This document shows, piece by piece, positions 34,103 to 42,702 of a DNA stretch of 53,764 bases; the stretch's first letter is position 1, and every line of letters begins with the position of its first letter. The notes beneath the pieces were generated by a model. It saw only the letters and a program-made list of their open reading frames with translations, was not told the DNA's origin and did not search any database. The stretch spans positions 1 to 53,764 of the forward strand of contig JBOEGZ010000014.1 in the NCBI GenBank assembly GCA_050633705.1, in the 5' to 3' direction. A program made the translations under genes and the position numbers. The DNA comes from JAJFHI01 sp050633705 (GTDB lineage Bacteria > Pseudomonadota > Alphaproteobacteria > Rhizobiales > Hyphomicrobiaceae).

Positions 34103-35400
34103 TTGCCTTTCCGTTCACTTTTTATAGACGACGGCCCATCGAAGTCTGAGCTTGACGTTGGCGCTGCGCTACCGAAAGCAATCCCTGTTAAAGTTTGGTT
34201 GAGATGCATCGCATTGTACTGCTCACCGTAAGTTTGAAAACCGACGACACCGTAGTCACGGTAAATTTGCGTCAATGCCCGGTTTACCTGCCTGTTTTCA
34301 GCATCAAGGCGTCTGAGGATGCATTCAAACCCAATGATCATATCGAGGCCTGAAAGCCTATTGCGTAGGTGTTGCAGGGAACGGCGCGTAGATTCCAGAA
34401 TGTCGTTCGGGCGAGCCACTGTAAAGACCAGCCCTTCATCGATGGCACAGAAAAATGACAAGCTTCCATCTTCGTTCAGATTGCGAATGGAGCGGCAGTG
34501 ATAGTCGCCGCCGACACGCACAACGAGTGGGTAAGATGCAAAACTCAGTGGGCCGAGGTCAGAGGCCATAAGGCCAATCGCCTCGGCGTATTCTTTGCCT
34601 GCCGGTTCTGCATTGAGTTCGTAGACAATTCGTTTCTCAGTATCAGCGGCAGTAACAACAAGCTTAGTTTCAGTCGGATCAAAGTTTTGCGTTTTGAAGA
34701 CCTCGAATGGAATATCGGTTTGGGCGAGCAGCAATATCGCAGCGTTTCGCAACACACGATTGTTTGCAATCAAGACAGTGTCATTAAAAACAAGATTGTC
34801 ACCAGCCGAACCACCAATGAGCTGAATATCACCCAATGCCCAGTTGATTGCGGCAGCAACTTGTTCTTCGACATTCAAAAGCCCGTCGACGAGTAGGATG
34901 CCAAAGACATTGTCGCAGCTTCTGGCTTTTGGTGGCAGGTTGAGCTTTGACTTGAGCTGACGCGCGGCTGTGGAAGCTTGATCAATGCTGGTGACGCTGA
35001 GGTTTTCTATTGTCTGAGAAAGAACCCGAAAACCTTCTTTCGGGAAGGCAATTGCGACGACTCCATCATCGGACATGCCAGATGGTGTGATTTCGCCCGC
35101 GGTCGAACATCCAGTGAGCGGAACGCTTGGAAAGCACGTTGCAAATCCCAACGCCAATTGTTCTGCGTTATACTTACGCGAAAAGAAGATGATCAGGTGT
35201 TGCGGCGTGATGCCTGCGAAAGAATCGCGAATTTCGCCAGCAGCCATTACTGCGTCTTTGTGTCGGCTACTGGCAACGCGCATTCCGTTGGCATGCCTCG
35301 ATGACGGTATCGTCTGCAAAACGTCTCCTCCCACAATCCTCTTTTCTACGGGAAAATTTTGTTTCCAGTTCATGTAGAATTTTTTGGGGAACGCTGACAT
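34099..35400 (-). CDS. FIST-domain sensor protein (NosP-like)
   Basis: 433 residues. FIST-N (about 50-240) carries 'FPSVPLTGCSTAGEITPSG' and 'LIGGSAGDNL'. FIST-C (about 250-410) carries 'KEYAEAIGL', 'FASYPLVVRVG' and 'GVVGFQTYGEQY'. FIST proteins coupled to this kinase type include NosP, a haem-based nitric-oxide sensor. Direct coupling to the kinase by a 4-bp overlap supports a similar role. I cannot assign the haem ligand from the sequence alone, so the ligand remains open; small molecules such as amino acids are an alternative for FIST proteins. Start at 35400; an ATG 9 codons in is also possible. Confidence 0.85.
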   Translation of the reverse strand: MSAFPKKFYMNWKQNFPVEKRIVGGDVLQTIPSSRHANGMRVASSRHKDAVMAAGEIRDSFAGITPQHLIIFFSRKYNAEQLALGFATCFPSVPLTGCSTAGEITPSGMSDDGVVAIAFPKEGFRVLSQTIENLSVTSIDQASTAARQLKSKLNLPPKARSCDNVFGILLVDGLLNVEEQVAAAINWALGDIQLIGGSAGDNLVFNDTVLIANNRVLRNAAILLLAQTDIPFEVFKTQNFDPTETKLVVTAADTEKRIVYELNAEPAGKEYAEAIGLMASDLGPLSFASYPLVVRVGGDYHCRSIRNLNEDGSLSFFCAIDEGLVFTVARPNDILESTRRSLQHLRNRLSGLDMIIGFECILRRLDAENRQVNRALTQIYRDYGVVGFQTYGEQYNAMHLNQTLTGIAFGSAAPTSSSDFDGPSSIKSERKGK

Positions 35401-35563
35401 GAATTGTGCGTTTAAGCAATCTTAGCCATCACGAAATCGCGCACATAATCGTGGGTCAACTTCTTTTGGTTCGATATGCGATTGTTTGGTCTGGCCGATT
35501 TCGATGGCAGAATGGCTTCAGTAGGTGACGATCAACATCCTCAAAACCCAACGCCAACGCCAG

Positions 35564-35582
35564 CATTGAGAATGTCTCAATG
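35564..35582. promoter_or_regulatory. Perfect palindrome, possible operator
   Basis: CATTGAGAATGTCTCAATG: 8-bp perfect arms around three bases. It lies about 165 bp upstream of the FIST gene start and 87 bp downstream of the lipocalin-like stop. No T-run follows on the minus strand, so a regulator site is more likely than a terminator. No known box matches it. Confidence 0.35.
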
Positions 35583-35668
35583 TTTAACGGTATGTTTGTT
35601 CAATAACGTTCTTTCATTGTCGTTGACCAGGCTATTGGGTTTTGATGCATCAAGCTGGGATACGACAA

Positions 35669-36100
35669 TTAACGCGTTCCTCTTTCCCAGATAATGTAAC
35701 CCGTGCCGACATGATCTTGCATACGCGAGCCGTTGGCGCGAAGCTCCAGTTGGTTTTCATCGAAGAACCGCACATAGCGAACCTGCTCTGTACCGACCCA
35801 GTTGGGGTGCGAGGAAAACTTGACATGATGGGTCACCTGGCCCTCGCGATACTCATATCTGCCAGCATATGACAGTTGTGATTTTAGGGCTGCAGAATCT
35901 TCGGCAACTGTGCCTGAGAACAAGTCGTCGCTGGCATTAAGCTGTCGTCCAGCAGCTATAATATGGACGAAGATGTATCCATCTTCGGAATAACTAATGT
36001 AGCCAGATGCATCCGGACCAAGGGCGAAATGTTTCACGCCATTTTCTGTTTCCAAGTACCAACTTTTGAGGTGCCATGTTCCGATCAGTGGGTTCGTCAT
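35669..36100 (-). CDS. Lipocalin-like domain protein
   Basis: 143 residues starting 'MTNPLIGTWHLKSWYLETENG', the typical opening of the lipocalin-like family (GTW motif). 'GYISYSEDGYIFVHI', 'SYAGRYEYREGQVTHHVKFSSHPNWVGTEQVRYVRF' and 'WERGTR' continue the barrel pattern. There is no signal peptide from this start. The frame is open 34 codons upstream, but that sequence is not family-like. The family binds small lipophilic molecules or is uncharacterised; the function here is unknown. Confidence 0.82.
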   Translation of the reverse strand: MTNPLIGTWHLKSWYLETENGVKHFALGPDASGYISYSEDGYIFVHIIAAGRQLNASDDLFSGTVAEDSAALKSQLSYAGRYEYREGQVTHHVKFSSHPNWVGTEQVRYVRFFDENQLELRANGSRMQDHVGTGYIIWERGTR

Positions 36101-36556
36101 TAGAAAGCTTCCCCGAGTGTTTTGCGTAACGTTACCGATTTCGAGCGTGCAATTATGATTGAACCTGGTGGCAATAACAATTGTAATGGGACAGACACGC
36201 AATCTGAGGGGTGTTGCGTCGTGGCGAGCGAGGCGAGAATTTTCGGGTGTTGTCTTTAAATCGCGAATCGATTCGGGGTCTCAATTTTGTTATTCAATCG
36301 AGATATTCGACGTAACAACGGCGTGCCAACGGCCAGCTTTCGCGGACCTCGCGTGTTCTAGATTGCCAATGTTGATTGGTCCAATCACGTTATTGCAGCG
36401 CGAAGTGCATGAACGTTCTCCACATCGGATTGAGTCGGTCGTTTGAAACCGAATTTTATGCTATTTGTTGTTGCTAGAGAGGCATCGATGTTTCTGCGTT
36501 CACGGTTGCTTTTCCGCACGGACTGACTGGAAACAAATCTGAAAAGGAGTTCCCTA
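36101..36556. other. Intergenic region, no gene seen
   Basis: The 456 bp between the divergent lipocalin-like and GlsB-like genes hold no convincing reading frame. AAGGAG at 36544-36549 is the ribosome binding site of the GlsB-like gene. I see no clear promoter or repeat. Confidence 0.6.
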
Positions 36557-36811
36557 ATGGACCCTGTTGCACTCATTATCATGTTAGCAATCGGCGCGAT
36601 TGCTGGTTGGCTTGCCGGACAAATTATCTCGGGCTTTGGCTTTGGTTTGGTCGGAAATATTGTCGTTGGTATTGCAGGTGCGTTGCTTGCTGGGTTTTTG
36701 TTCCCGGGCCTTATTCCGATAGACGGCATTATTGGTCAGATCGTTAACGCAACGGTTGGTGCGGTTGTTCTATTATTCCTGATCGGTCTTGTTCGACGTC
36801 TCACTTCGTAG
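36557..36811 (+). CDS. GlsB/YeaQ/YmgE-family membrane protein
   Basis: 84 residues, three hydrophobic Gly-rich segments: 'LAIGAIAGWLAGQIISGFGFGLVGNIVVGIAGALLAGFLFPG' and the C-terminal 'IVNATVGAVVLLFLIGLVRRL'. This matches the transglycosylase-associated / GlsB family of small stress-linked inner-membrane proteins in length and pattern. AAGGAG stands 7 nt ahead of the ATG. It appears to be a single-gene unit. Confidence 0.93.
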   Translation: MDPVALIIMLAIGAIAGWLAGQIISGFGFGLVGNIVVGIAGALLAGFLFPGLIPIDGIIGQIVNATVGAVVLLFLIGLVRRLTS

Positions 36812-37047
36812 GCCGTGACAAACGGATAACTCTTTGGGGCTCGGTTTTGTCGGTGACAGTTCGGCAGACCGAGCCTTCAACACACATAAATTGATCTAGA
36901 ACAGGGTCGTGCAAAAAAGGCTGACTTATTGTGCGGGGTTACAGTGCAAAACAAGTATGCGTTGCATTGGGCTGAGCTGGAGTCGGGGCGCGCTTGTTCT
37001 CTATCTGATTAAGCTTGGCAAATGCGCGTTAGAGCAGGTCCAGGCTA

Positions 37048-37845
37048 ATGAACGAACCAAAGTCCAAAGCACAACAAAGCTATTTTCCCGAAGTTCGCGC
37101 GGTAACGGTGGATGACCTGCGGTACGCACTGAAGCAGGGATTGTCAGATTTTACCCGCGCCCCGACCTACGGACTATTTTTTGGCGGTGTTTATGCCCTT
37201 GGCGGATTGCTCCTTTTGGCTGGAGTGACCGTTTTAGACATGCATTGGCTGTCATATCCATTGGTTATTGGATTTGCTCTTATTGGTCCCTTCGTTGCAA
37301 CCGGTCTTTACGAGGTTTCACGTCGATTGGAGCGGGGTCAGAACTTAAATTGGAGTGGTGTGTTTGGCGTCATTTGGGAACAGCAGCGGCGTGAACTTGG
37401 TTGGATGGCGTTCGTGACCTTGTTCATTTTTTGGGTATGGGTTTATCAAGCCCGCACCATCTTTACGGTGTTCTTCGGATCAAAGGGCTTTGCGTCTTAC
37501 GATCGTTTTCTCGAAGCTATTTTCACGACCACAGATGGCTGGACCTTCCTGGTCGTCGGGCACATTGTCGGTGCCATAATTTCGATGGTCTTGTTCGTGC
37601 TAACAGTGGTTTCCTGTCCCCTGCTGCTCGAGCGCGAAGTCGATTTCGTGACCGCTATGATCACGAGCATTCGGGCCGTTACGGGTTCGCCATTGGTGAT
37701 GCTTGGTTGGGGATTGTTCGTCGTCTTGAGCGTGGTTCTTGCGGCAATACCAGCTTTCCTTGGGCTTCTGATTGTCTTGCCAGTGTTGGGGCATGCAACT
37801 TGGCACCTTTATCGCCGCGCGGTTGTTGAGGAGCAAAGCAGTTAA
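37048..37845 (+). CDS. DUF2189 integral membrane protein
   Basis: 265 residues with about six membrane segments. The N-terminal 'VTVDDLRYALKQGLSDFTRAPTYGLFFGGVYALGGLL' and the later 'PFVATGLYEVSRRLERGQ' and 'LPVLGHATWHLYRRAV' are typical of DUF2189 proteins, some of which are annotated as cytochrome-oxidase-associated. The function is not known. It is convergent with the ACR3 gene. Confidence 0.85.
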   Translation: MNEPKSKAQQSYFPEVRAVTVDDLRYALKQGLSDFTRAPTYGLFFGGVYALGGLLLLAGVTVLDMHWLSYPLVIGFALIGPFVATGLYEVSRRLERGQNLNWSGVFGVIWEQQRRELGWMAFVTLFIFWVWVYQARTIFTVFFGSKGFASYDRFLEAIFTTTDGWTFLVVGHIVGAIISMVLFVLTVVSCPLLLEREVDFVTAMITSIRAVTGSPLVMLGWGLFVVLSVVLAAIPAFLGLLIVLPVLGHATWHLYRRAVVEEQSS

Positions 37846-38014
37846 CTTCGCGCATAACGTTTGACGGGTGGCGCAATGGTTGAATTGGCGATTTCAAACC
37901 GGTGTGAGCTGGTCGGTCAAGTGTAGGTTTCAAGTTGTCTGATATATTGCGTCCAGCAAAACACTTAACCGCTTGCCCATTGCAATTTTGGTGCGACAGT
38001 CGAGATGCAATCGC

Positions 38015-39094
38015 TCACTCCTTGTGCAGCCCACTTTCATACCAACCTTTACTCGCGTTCACGATTTTAACTACCGAAAGCATCACCGGTACTTCGACAA
38101 GCACACCGACGACAGTTGCCAATGCGGCGCCGGATTGAAGTCCGAACAATGCAATCGCTGCTGCAACCGCGAGTTCGAAGAAGTTGCTTGCACCGATGAG
38201 GGCTGAGGGAGCGGCAACGCAATGTGCGACGCCCAGTTGCCGATTGAGTATGTAGGCGAGGCCTGAATTGAAGTAGACTTGAATGAGGATCGGAACTGCC
38301 AGCAGGGCTATGATAAATGGCTGGGCGACAATTTGCTTGCCTTGAAAACCAAACAACAGCACGAGCGTTGCCAACAGAGCCAGAATTGAAATTGGGTTTA
38401 GAGTTTCGAGTGTCTGATTGAGTGCTGTTTCGCCGCCTCTATTTAATAGGTAACGGCGCAGAAGCTGGGCTGCGAAAACAGGCAAGACGATATAAAGCGC
38501 GACTGAAATAAGCAGCGTTTCCCATGGCACCGTAATGGCTGATAAGCCAAGGAGCAGCGCGACGATCGGTGCAAAGGCAAACATCATGATTAAGTCATTG
38601 AGAGCGACCTGTGACAGTGTGAAATTTGCTTCTCCATCCGACAGATTACTCCAAACGAAGACCATCGCCGTGCACGGCGCGGCGGCGAGAATGATCAGTC
38701 CGGCAATGTAACTGTCGATTTGATCGATCGGTAAAAATGGTCGAAACAGCCAACCGATGAAAAACCACCCCAACACCGCCATCGAAAATGGCTTGATCGC
38801 CCAATTGATGAACAACGTGACACCGATACCGCGCCAGTGTTGTTTGATTTGATGCAACGCGGAAAAATCCACTTTCAAAAGCATCGGGATGATCATCAAC
38901 CAGATGAGTACGGCGACGGGTAAATTGACGTTGGCGACTTCCATGTCGGCCAGTGCATGGAAAGCTGTTGGAAAAAAGTGACCGAGGGCGATGCCAATAA
39001 CAATGCACAAGCCAACCCAAACAGATAAATAACGCGCGAATGCACCCATGGGTTTGCGCTCTTCGATTTCTGCTGCGATCACCTGATCAGTCAT
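38015..39094 (-). CDS. ACR3-family arsenite efflux permease
   Basis: 359 residues, about ten membrane segments. The ACR3 hallmarks are 'LPVAVLIWLMIIPMLLKVDFSAL', 'APCTAMVFVWSNLSDGEANFTLSQVALNDLIM' with the essential Cys, and 'IGASNFFELAVAAAIALFG'. It exports As(III) using the membrane potential. ATG at 39094 has GGGAAA ahead; the in-frame ATG at 39118 lacks a binding site. No arsR or arsC lies beside it, which is unusual for this family. Confidence 0.92.
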   Translation of the reverse strand: MTDQVIAAEIEERKPMGAFARYLSVWVGLCIVIGIALGHFFPTAFHALADMEVANVNLPVAVLIWLMIIPMLLKVDFSALHQIKQHWRGIGVTLFINWAIKPFSMAVLGWFFIGWLFRPFLPIDQIDSYIAGLIILAAAPCTAMVFVWSNLSDGEANFTLSQVALNDLIMMFAFAPIVALLLGLSAITVPWETLLISVALYIVLPVFAAQLLRRYLLNRGGETALNQTLETLNPISILALLATLVLLFGFQGKQIVAQPFIIALLAVPILIQVYFNSGLAYILNRQLGVAHCVAAPSALIGASNFFELAVAAAIALFGLQSGAALATVVGVLVEVPVMLSVVKIVNASKGWYESGLHKE

Positions 39095-39404
39095 TGTGAA
39101 ATTTCCCGTCATTCGCATTGGCGTTGGTTGTGATCGTATTTTACCTCAAATCGACAACAGAAATATGTAGTAAATCTGCTGCGCGGGTCTTGAGACTTTC
39201 TCTTTACTCCCAAATAGCTGGCTACCAAGCGCTGGTAAACAGGTTGGGCGTGTTTCTTTGAGATAGCTTTTGCTGAATTTTCGTCGCCGAGAAGAATTTG
39301 ACGCCGCTTTATAGCTCGATGTATTTCCGGCGTAGTGTATTTCTTTGACTGAGAGAGCAAAACAAATAAGACGAAAGCAGAAGACGCATGATAGATGGTG
39401 CGCC

Positions 39405-40448
39405 ATGATACATAATGATCTCAAAGCAGCGCTAAATACGCTCTCCGACCCGGTACTTTTGATCGATGACCGCCGACGCATCAAATTTCTCAACTCAGCG
39501 GCTGAGACCCGATTTGGCCCGAATTTAGAGGGCAATGACTTTGTTCACGCACTGCGCAGTCCAGAAGCTTTGGTCTGCATTGAACGTGTTTTGGCAGGAA
39601 GTGCCTCTTCAGAAACCGTCATTCAGTCCAGCCTGCCAGTGCGAACAACGTTGAGAATGTCAGTCGTGAGACCCGAAAGTTCGCTACCGTTGGACTATCA
39701 GGCCGTCGTTAATATAACGGATATTTCCCACGTTATCGAAGCTGAGCAGATGCGCCGTGACTTTGTTGCCAATGTTAGTCACGAGCTTCGCTCCCCCCTG
39801 ACTTCTATGACAGGGATTATTGAAACGTTGAAGGATGCAGCCCAAGACGATGAGGCCGCGCGGCAAAAATTCCTCAAAATCATGAGCCGCGAAGCCGGAC
39901 GAATGAAACGGCTGATCGATGATCTGTTGTCGCTTTCCAAGGTTGAGGCGAGAGCCCATCTCAGACCTGACGGTCAGGTCGACGTGGAGCGTTTGATTGA
40001 GCAGGTGGTCGCAACTCTTACGTCACGCACTGAAGTCAATCCACCGAAGATCCGCCTCGAGGTATCAGGCAAAATCCCCGTTGTACCGGGTGATGCAGAT
40101 GAGTTGACACAGGTGTTTCACAACTTGATTGAAAACGCGGTGAAATACGGCACCGAAAATGGCGTTGTTAGGGTCAAAGTATCTATTGTCGAGAATGCGC
40201 CGGGGTTTCGAGAGCCGACGGTTTCGGTTTCAATTCGTGATCAAGGGGCCGGTATTGCGCCGCAATATATACCTCGATTAACTGAACGATTCTATCGCAT
40301 TGACGAAGGCCGCTCACGTAAAAAGGGCGGTACTGGACTTGGCCTTGCGATCGTCAAGCATATCGTCAATCACCATCTTGGGCGGCTGCATATTCAAAGC
40401 AAAGTTGGCGTTGGCAGTGAGTTTACGGTCCACCTGCCTGTGTCTTGA
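39405..40448 (+). CDS. phoR: Phosphate regulon sensor kinase PhoR (no membrane segment seen)
   Basis: 347 residues from ATG 39405; an in-frame TTG at 39345 would add 20 polar residues. A PAS-like part (about 1-110) starts 'ALNTLSDPVLLIDDRRRIKFLNSAAE'. HisKA has the His at 126 in 'FVANVSHELRSPLTSMTGIIETL'. The ATPase part has 'NLIENAVKYG', 'DQGAGI', 'ERFYRIDEGRSRKKGGTGLGLAIVKHIVNHH'. Unlike most PhoR proteins it has no N-terminal membrane span, and an in-frame TAG at 39333 stops any upstream extension. Its place ahead of pstSCAB-phoU-phoB fixes the identity. Confidence 0.9.
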   Translation: MIHNDLKAALNTLSDPVLLIDDRRRIKFLNSAAETRFGPNLEGNDFVHALRSPEALVCIERVLAGSASSETVIQSSLPVRTTLRMSVVRPESSLPLDYQAVVNITDISHVIEAEQMRRDFVANVSHELRSPLTSMTGIIETLKDAAQDDEAARQKFLKIMSREAGRMKRLIDDLLSLSKVEARAHLRPDGQVDVERLIEQVVATLTSRTEVNPPKIRLEVSGKIPVVPGDADELTQVFHNLIENAVKYGTENGVVRVKVSIVENAPGFREPTVSVSIRDQGAGIAPQYIPRLTERFYRIDEGRSRKKGGTGLGLAIVKHIVNHHLGRLHIQSKVGVGSEFTVHLPVS

Positions 40449-40498
40449 TGTTTGGCTTTTTAGAGAGATTTGAGCGGCCGATTTGCCGCCATCCACAG

Positions 40499-40527
40499 GT
40501 GTCATCAAACTGTAATAAAACTGTCAT
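40499..40527 (+). promoter_or_regulatory. PHO box: three 11-bp direct repeats (PhoB sites)
   Basis: GTGTCAT (40499), CTGTAAT (40510) and CTGTCAT (40521) stand exactly 11 bp apart with A-rich spacers (CAAA, AAAA). The last two units form a near-perfect PHO box (CTGTAATAAAACTGTCAT). Phospho-PhoB binding here would activate pstS and the genes behind it when phosphate is scarce. The site is 87 bp before the pstS ATG. Confidence 0.9.
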
Positions 40528-40613
40528 AGCGTCTTTGCATGACGGGCTTAGAGCATCCGCATCGGCTGGTTAATCGGATTAGCCTTGATACGCCATAGGA
40601 GGGCGGATTTTAA

Positions 40614-41660
40614 ATGTTGAGCACGAAATCTCTCTTTGCAATTACGGTAATTGGTGCTGGAGCAATAACGGCATTATCAAACGCCGCGTCGGCTCGCGAT
40701 CAGATCAAAATCGTCGGATCATCAACGGTATTTCCGTTTGCTACGACTGTCGCCGAACGCTTCGGTAAAACAACGAATTTCAAGACACCGATCGTTGAAA
40801 GTACTGGGTCTGGCGGCGGCTTGAAGCTGTTTTGTGCAGGCATCGGTGATGGGCATCCTGACATCACAAATGCTTCGCGCCGGATTAAAAAATCTGAAGT
40901 TGAAAAATGCGCAAGCAATGGCATCAAAGACATCGTTGAAGTCAAGGTTGGCTTTGACGGAATTGTACTTGCCAATTCGCGCAAATCCAAGCAGATGGAA
41001 TTGTCTCTGCGCGACATCTTCCTGGCCCTTGCCAAGGATGTTCCTGATGGCGAAGGTAAAACAAAGCCAAACCCATACAAGACCTGGAAAGATGTCAATT
41101 CTGCTCTGCCAGATGTGAAAATCGAAGTTATGGGTCCGCCACCAACATCAGGGACACGCGATGCCTTCGTTGAGCTTGCGATGGAAGGTGGTTGTAAGAC
41201 CTTTGCTTGGATTAAAGCGCTTAAAAAGAAAGACAAAAAAAGTTACAAAGCTCTTTGCCATGCGATCCGCGAAGACGGTGGTTTTGTCGAAGCTGGTGAA
41301 AACGATAACTTGATTGTTCAGAAGTTGATCGCAAACCCATCTGCATTGGGCGTATTTGGCTTCAGCTTCCTCGATCAGAACTCAGACACGGTACAGGGCT
41401 CAAAAATCGACGGTGTTGCGCCAGAGTTTGAGTTGATCGCAGATGGTAGCTACCCTGTGTCACGCTCGCTGTTCTTCTATGTGAAAAAAGCACACATTGG
41501 AAAGACCGAAGGTATTACTGAATACCTTAAGGAATTTGCCAGTGAGAAGGCTTGGGGACCAGACGGTTATCTGGCTGACAAGGGCTTGATCCCAATGTCA
41601 GACAGTGAACGCAAAGAGTGGTCAAGTAAGGTTCTAGGACTTCAAAACCTTACGATGTAA
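40614..41660 (+). CDS. pstS: Periplasmic phosphate-binding protein PstS
   Basis: 348 residues. A signal peptide ends near residue 27 (SNAASA-RDQ). Phosphate-binding segments are seen: 'IVGSSTVFPFATTVAERF', 'VESTGSGGGLKLFCAG', 'ASRRIKKSE' and 'GPPPTSGTRDAFVELAM'. It captures phosphate for PstCA. It is preceded by the PHO box and followed by a hairpin before pstC. GGAGG at about 40599-40603 provides the ribosome binding site. Confidence 0.96.
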   Translation: MLSTKSLFAITVIGAGAITALSNAASARDQIKIVGSSTVFPFATTVAERFGKTTNFKTPIVESTGSGGGLKLFCAGIGDGHPDITNASRRIKKSEVEKCASNGIKDIVEVKVGFDGIVLANSRKSKQMELSLRDIFLALAKDVPDGEGKTKPNPYKTWKDVNSALPDVKIEVMGPPPTSGTRDAFVELAMEGGCKTFAWIKALKKKDKKSYKALCHAIREDGGFVEAGENDNLIVQKLIANPSALGVFGFSFLDQNSDTVQGSKIDGVAPEFELIADGSYPVSRSLFFYVKKAHIGKTEGITEYLKEFASEKAWGPDGYLADKGLIPMSDSERKEWSSKVLGLQNLTM

Positions 41661-41674
41661 TACGCAAGTTTCTT

Positions 41675-41700
41675 AGGCAGGCCAACTTGCTGGCCTGCCT
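41675..41700 (+). terminator. Hairpin between pstS and pstC
   Basis: Perfect 10-bp stem (AGGCAGGCCA / TGGCCTGCCT) with a 6-nt loop, starting 14 nt after the pstS stop. Only a broken T-run (ATTATTTATA) follows, so it may act as a partial terminator or protect the pstS message, giving more PstS than PstCAB. Confidence 0.7.
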
Positions 41701-41742
41701 ATTATTTATACCGTTTGACAGTTTTTTCCAAGGAACCGATTT

Positions 41743-42702
41743 ATGGCCAATGCGGATACGTCGACGGTCGATCTGACGAAAAGATCACGTTCCAAAGTAG
41801 GCGAGCATGCGATTATGTTGCTTATGGTGGCGTGTTCTTTGGTTGCCTTGATGGTCACGCTCGGAATTGTTTTTTCGCTTTTCTTTGAATCCATCCGCTT
41901 CTTTTCTCTTGTTCCCGTGTCGGACTTTCTTTTTGGCCTAGAGTGGAGCCCGCAGACGGCACTGCGCAGTGATCAGGTGGGAGCTGCTGGCAGTTTTGGT
42001 GCTGTACCACTGATTACCGGCACACTTTTGATCAGCGCCATCGCGATGACGGTTGCAACACCACTTGGCCTGGCTTCGGCAATTTTCTTGGCAGAATATG
42101 CTGAAAAGCGCACACGAGACATTGTAAAGCCTGTGCTCGAAGTGCTCGCAGGTATTCCAACGGTGGTTTATGGTTTTTTCGCAGCGCTGATGATTGCGCC
42201 ATACATTCGCTGGACGGGTTCCAGCCTCGGCTTGGAAGTCGCATCCGAAAGCGCGTTGGCTGCTGGCCTTGCAATGGGTATTATGATCGTACCGCTGGTG
42301 TCGTCGTTATCAGATGATGCGATTAATGCCGTGCCCCAATCCATGCGCGATGCTTCACTCGGGCTGGGTGCAACGAGAGCTGAAACAATTCGTCGTGTGA
42401 TCCTTCCGGCTGCAACGCCCGGCATTTCAGGCAGCTTGCTGCTTGCTGCATCAACGGCCATCGGTGAGACCATGATTGTGGTCATGGCTGCGGGTTTGGC
42501 CGCCAACCTTACCGGCAATCCGTTGGAGGCCGTAACGACGATTACCGCCCAGATCGTTGCACTTCTTACAGGTGACCAGGAATTTGATAGTGCGAAAACG
42601 CTGTCGGCTTTTGCCCTGGGGTTGCTCTTGTTTATCGTTACGCTTTGTTTAAACGTCGCCGCTTTGAAAATCGTAAAGCATTATCGGGAACAATATGACT
42701 AA
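41743..42702 (+). CDS. pstC: Phosphate ABC transporter permease PstC
   Basis: 319 residues with six membrane segments. The first follows a short cytoplasmic lead ('HAIMLLMVACSLVALMVTLGIVFSLFFES'). PstC motifs are 'FGAVPLITGTLLISAIAMTVATPLGLASAIFLAEYA', 'LAGIPTVVYGFFAAL' and the EAA-like loop 'MRDASLGLGATRAETIRRVILPAATPGI'. It forms the channel with PstA. It overlaps pstA by 8 bp. Confidence 0.95.
   Translation: MANADTSTVDLTKRSRSKVGEHAIMLLMVACSLVALMVTLGIVFSLFFESIRFFSLVPVSDFLFGLEWSPQTALRSDQVGAAGSFGAVPLITGTLLISAIAMTVATPLGLASAIFLAEYAEKRTRDIVKPVLEVLAGIPTVVYGFFAALMIAPYIRWTGSSLGLEVASESALAAGLAMGIMIVPLVSSLSDDAINAVPQSMRDASLGLGATRAETIRRVILPAATPGISGSLLLAASTAIGETMIVVMAAGLAANLTGNPLEAVTTITAQIVALLTGDQEFDSAKTLSAFALGLLLFIVTLCLNVAALKIVKHYREQYD

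Noticed and set aside
35476..35694. 72-codon plus-strand frame before the lipocalin-like gene
   Set aside because: No ribosome binding site, no family likeness, and it overlaps the lipocalin-like 3' end.
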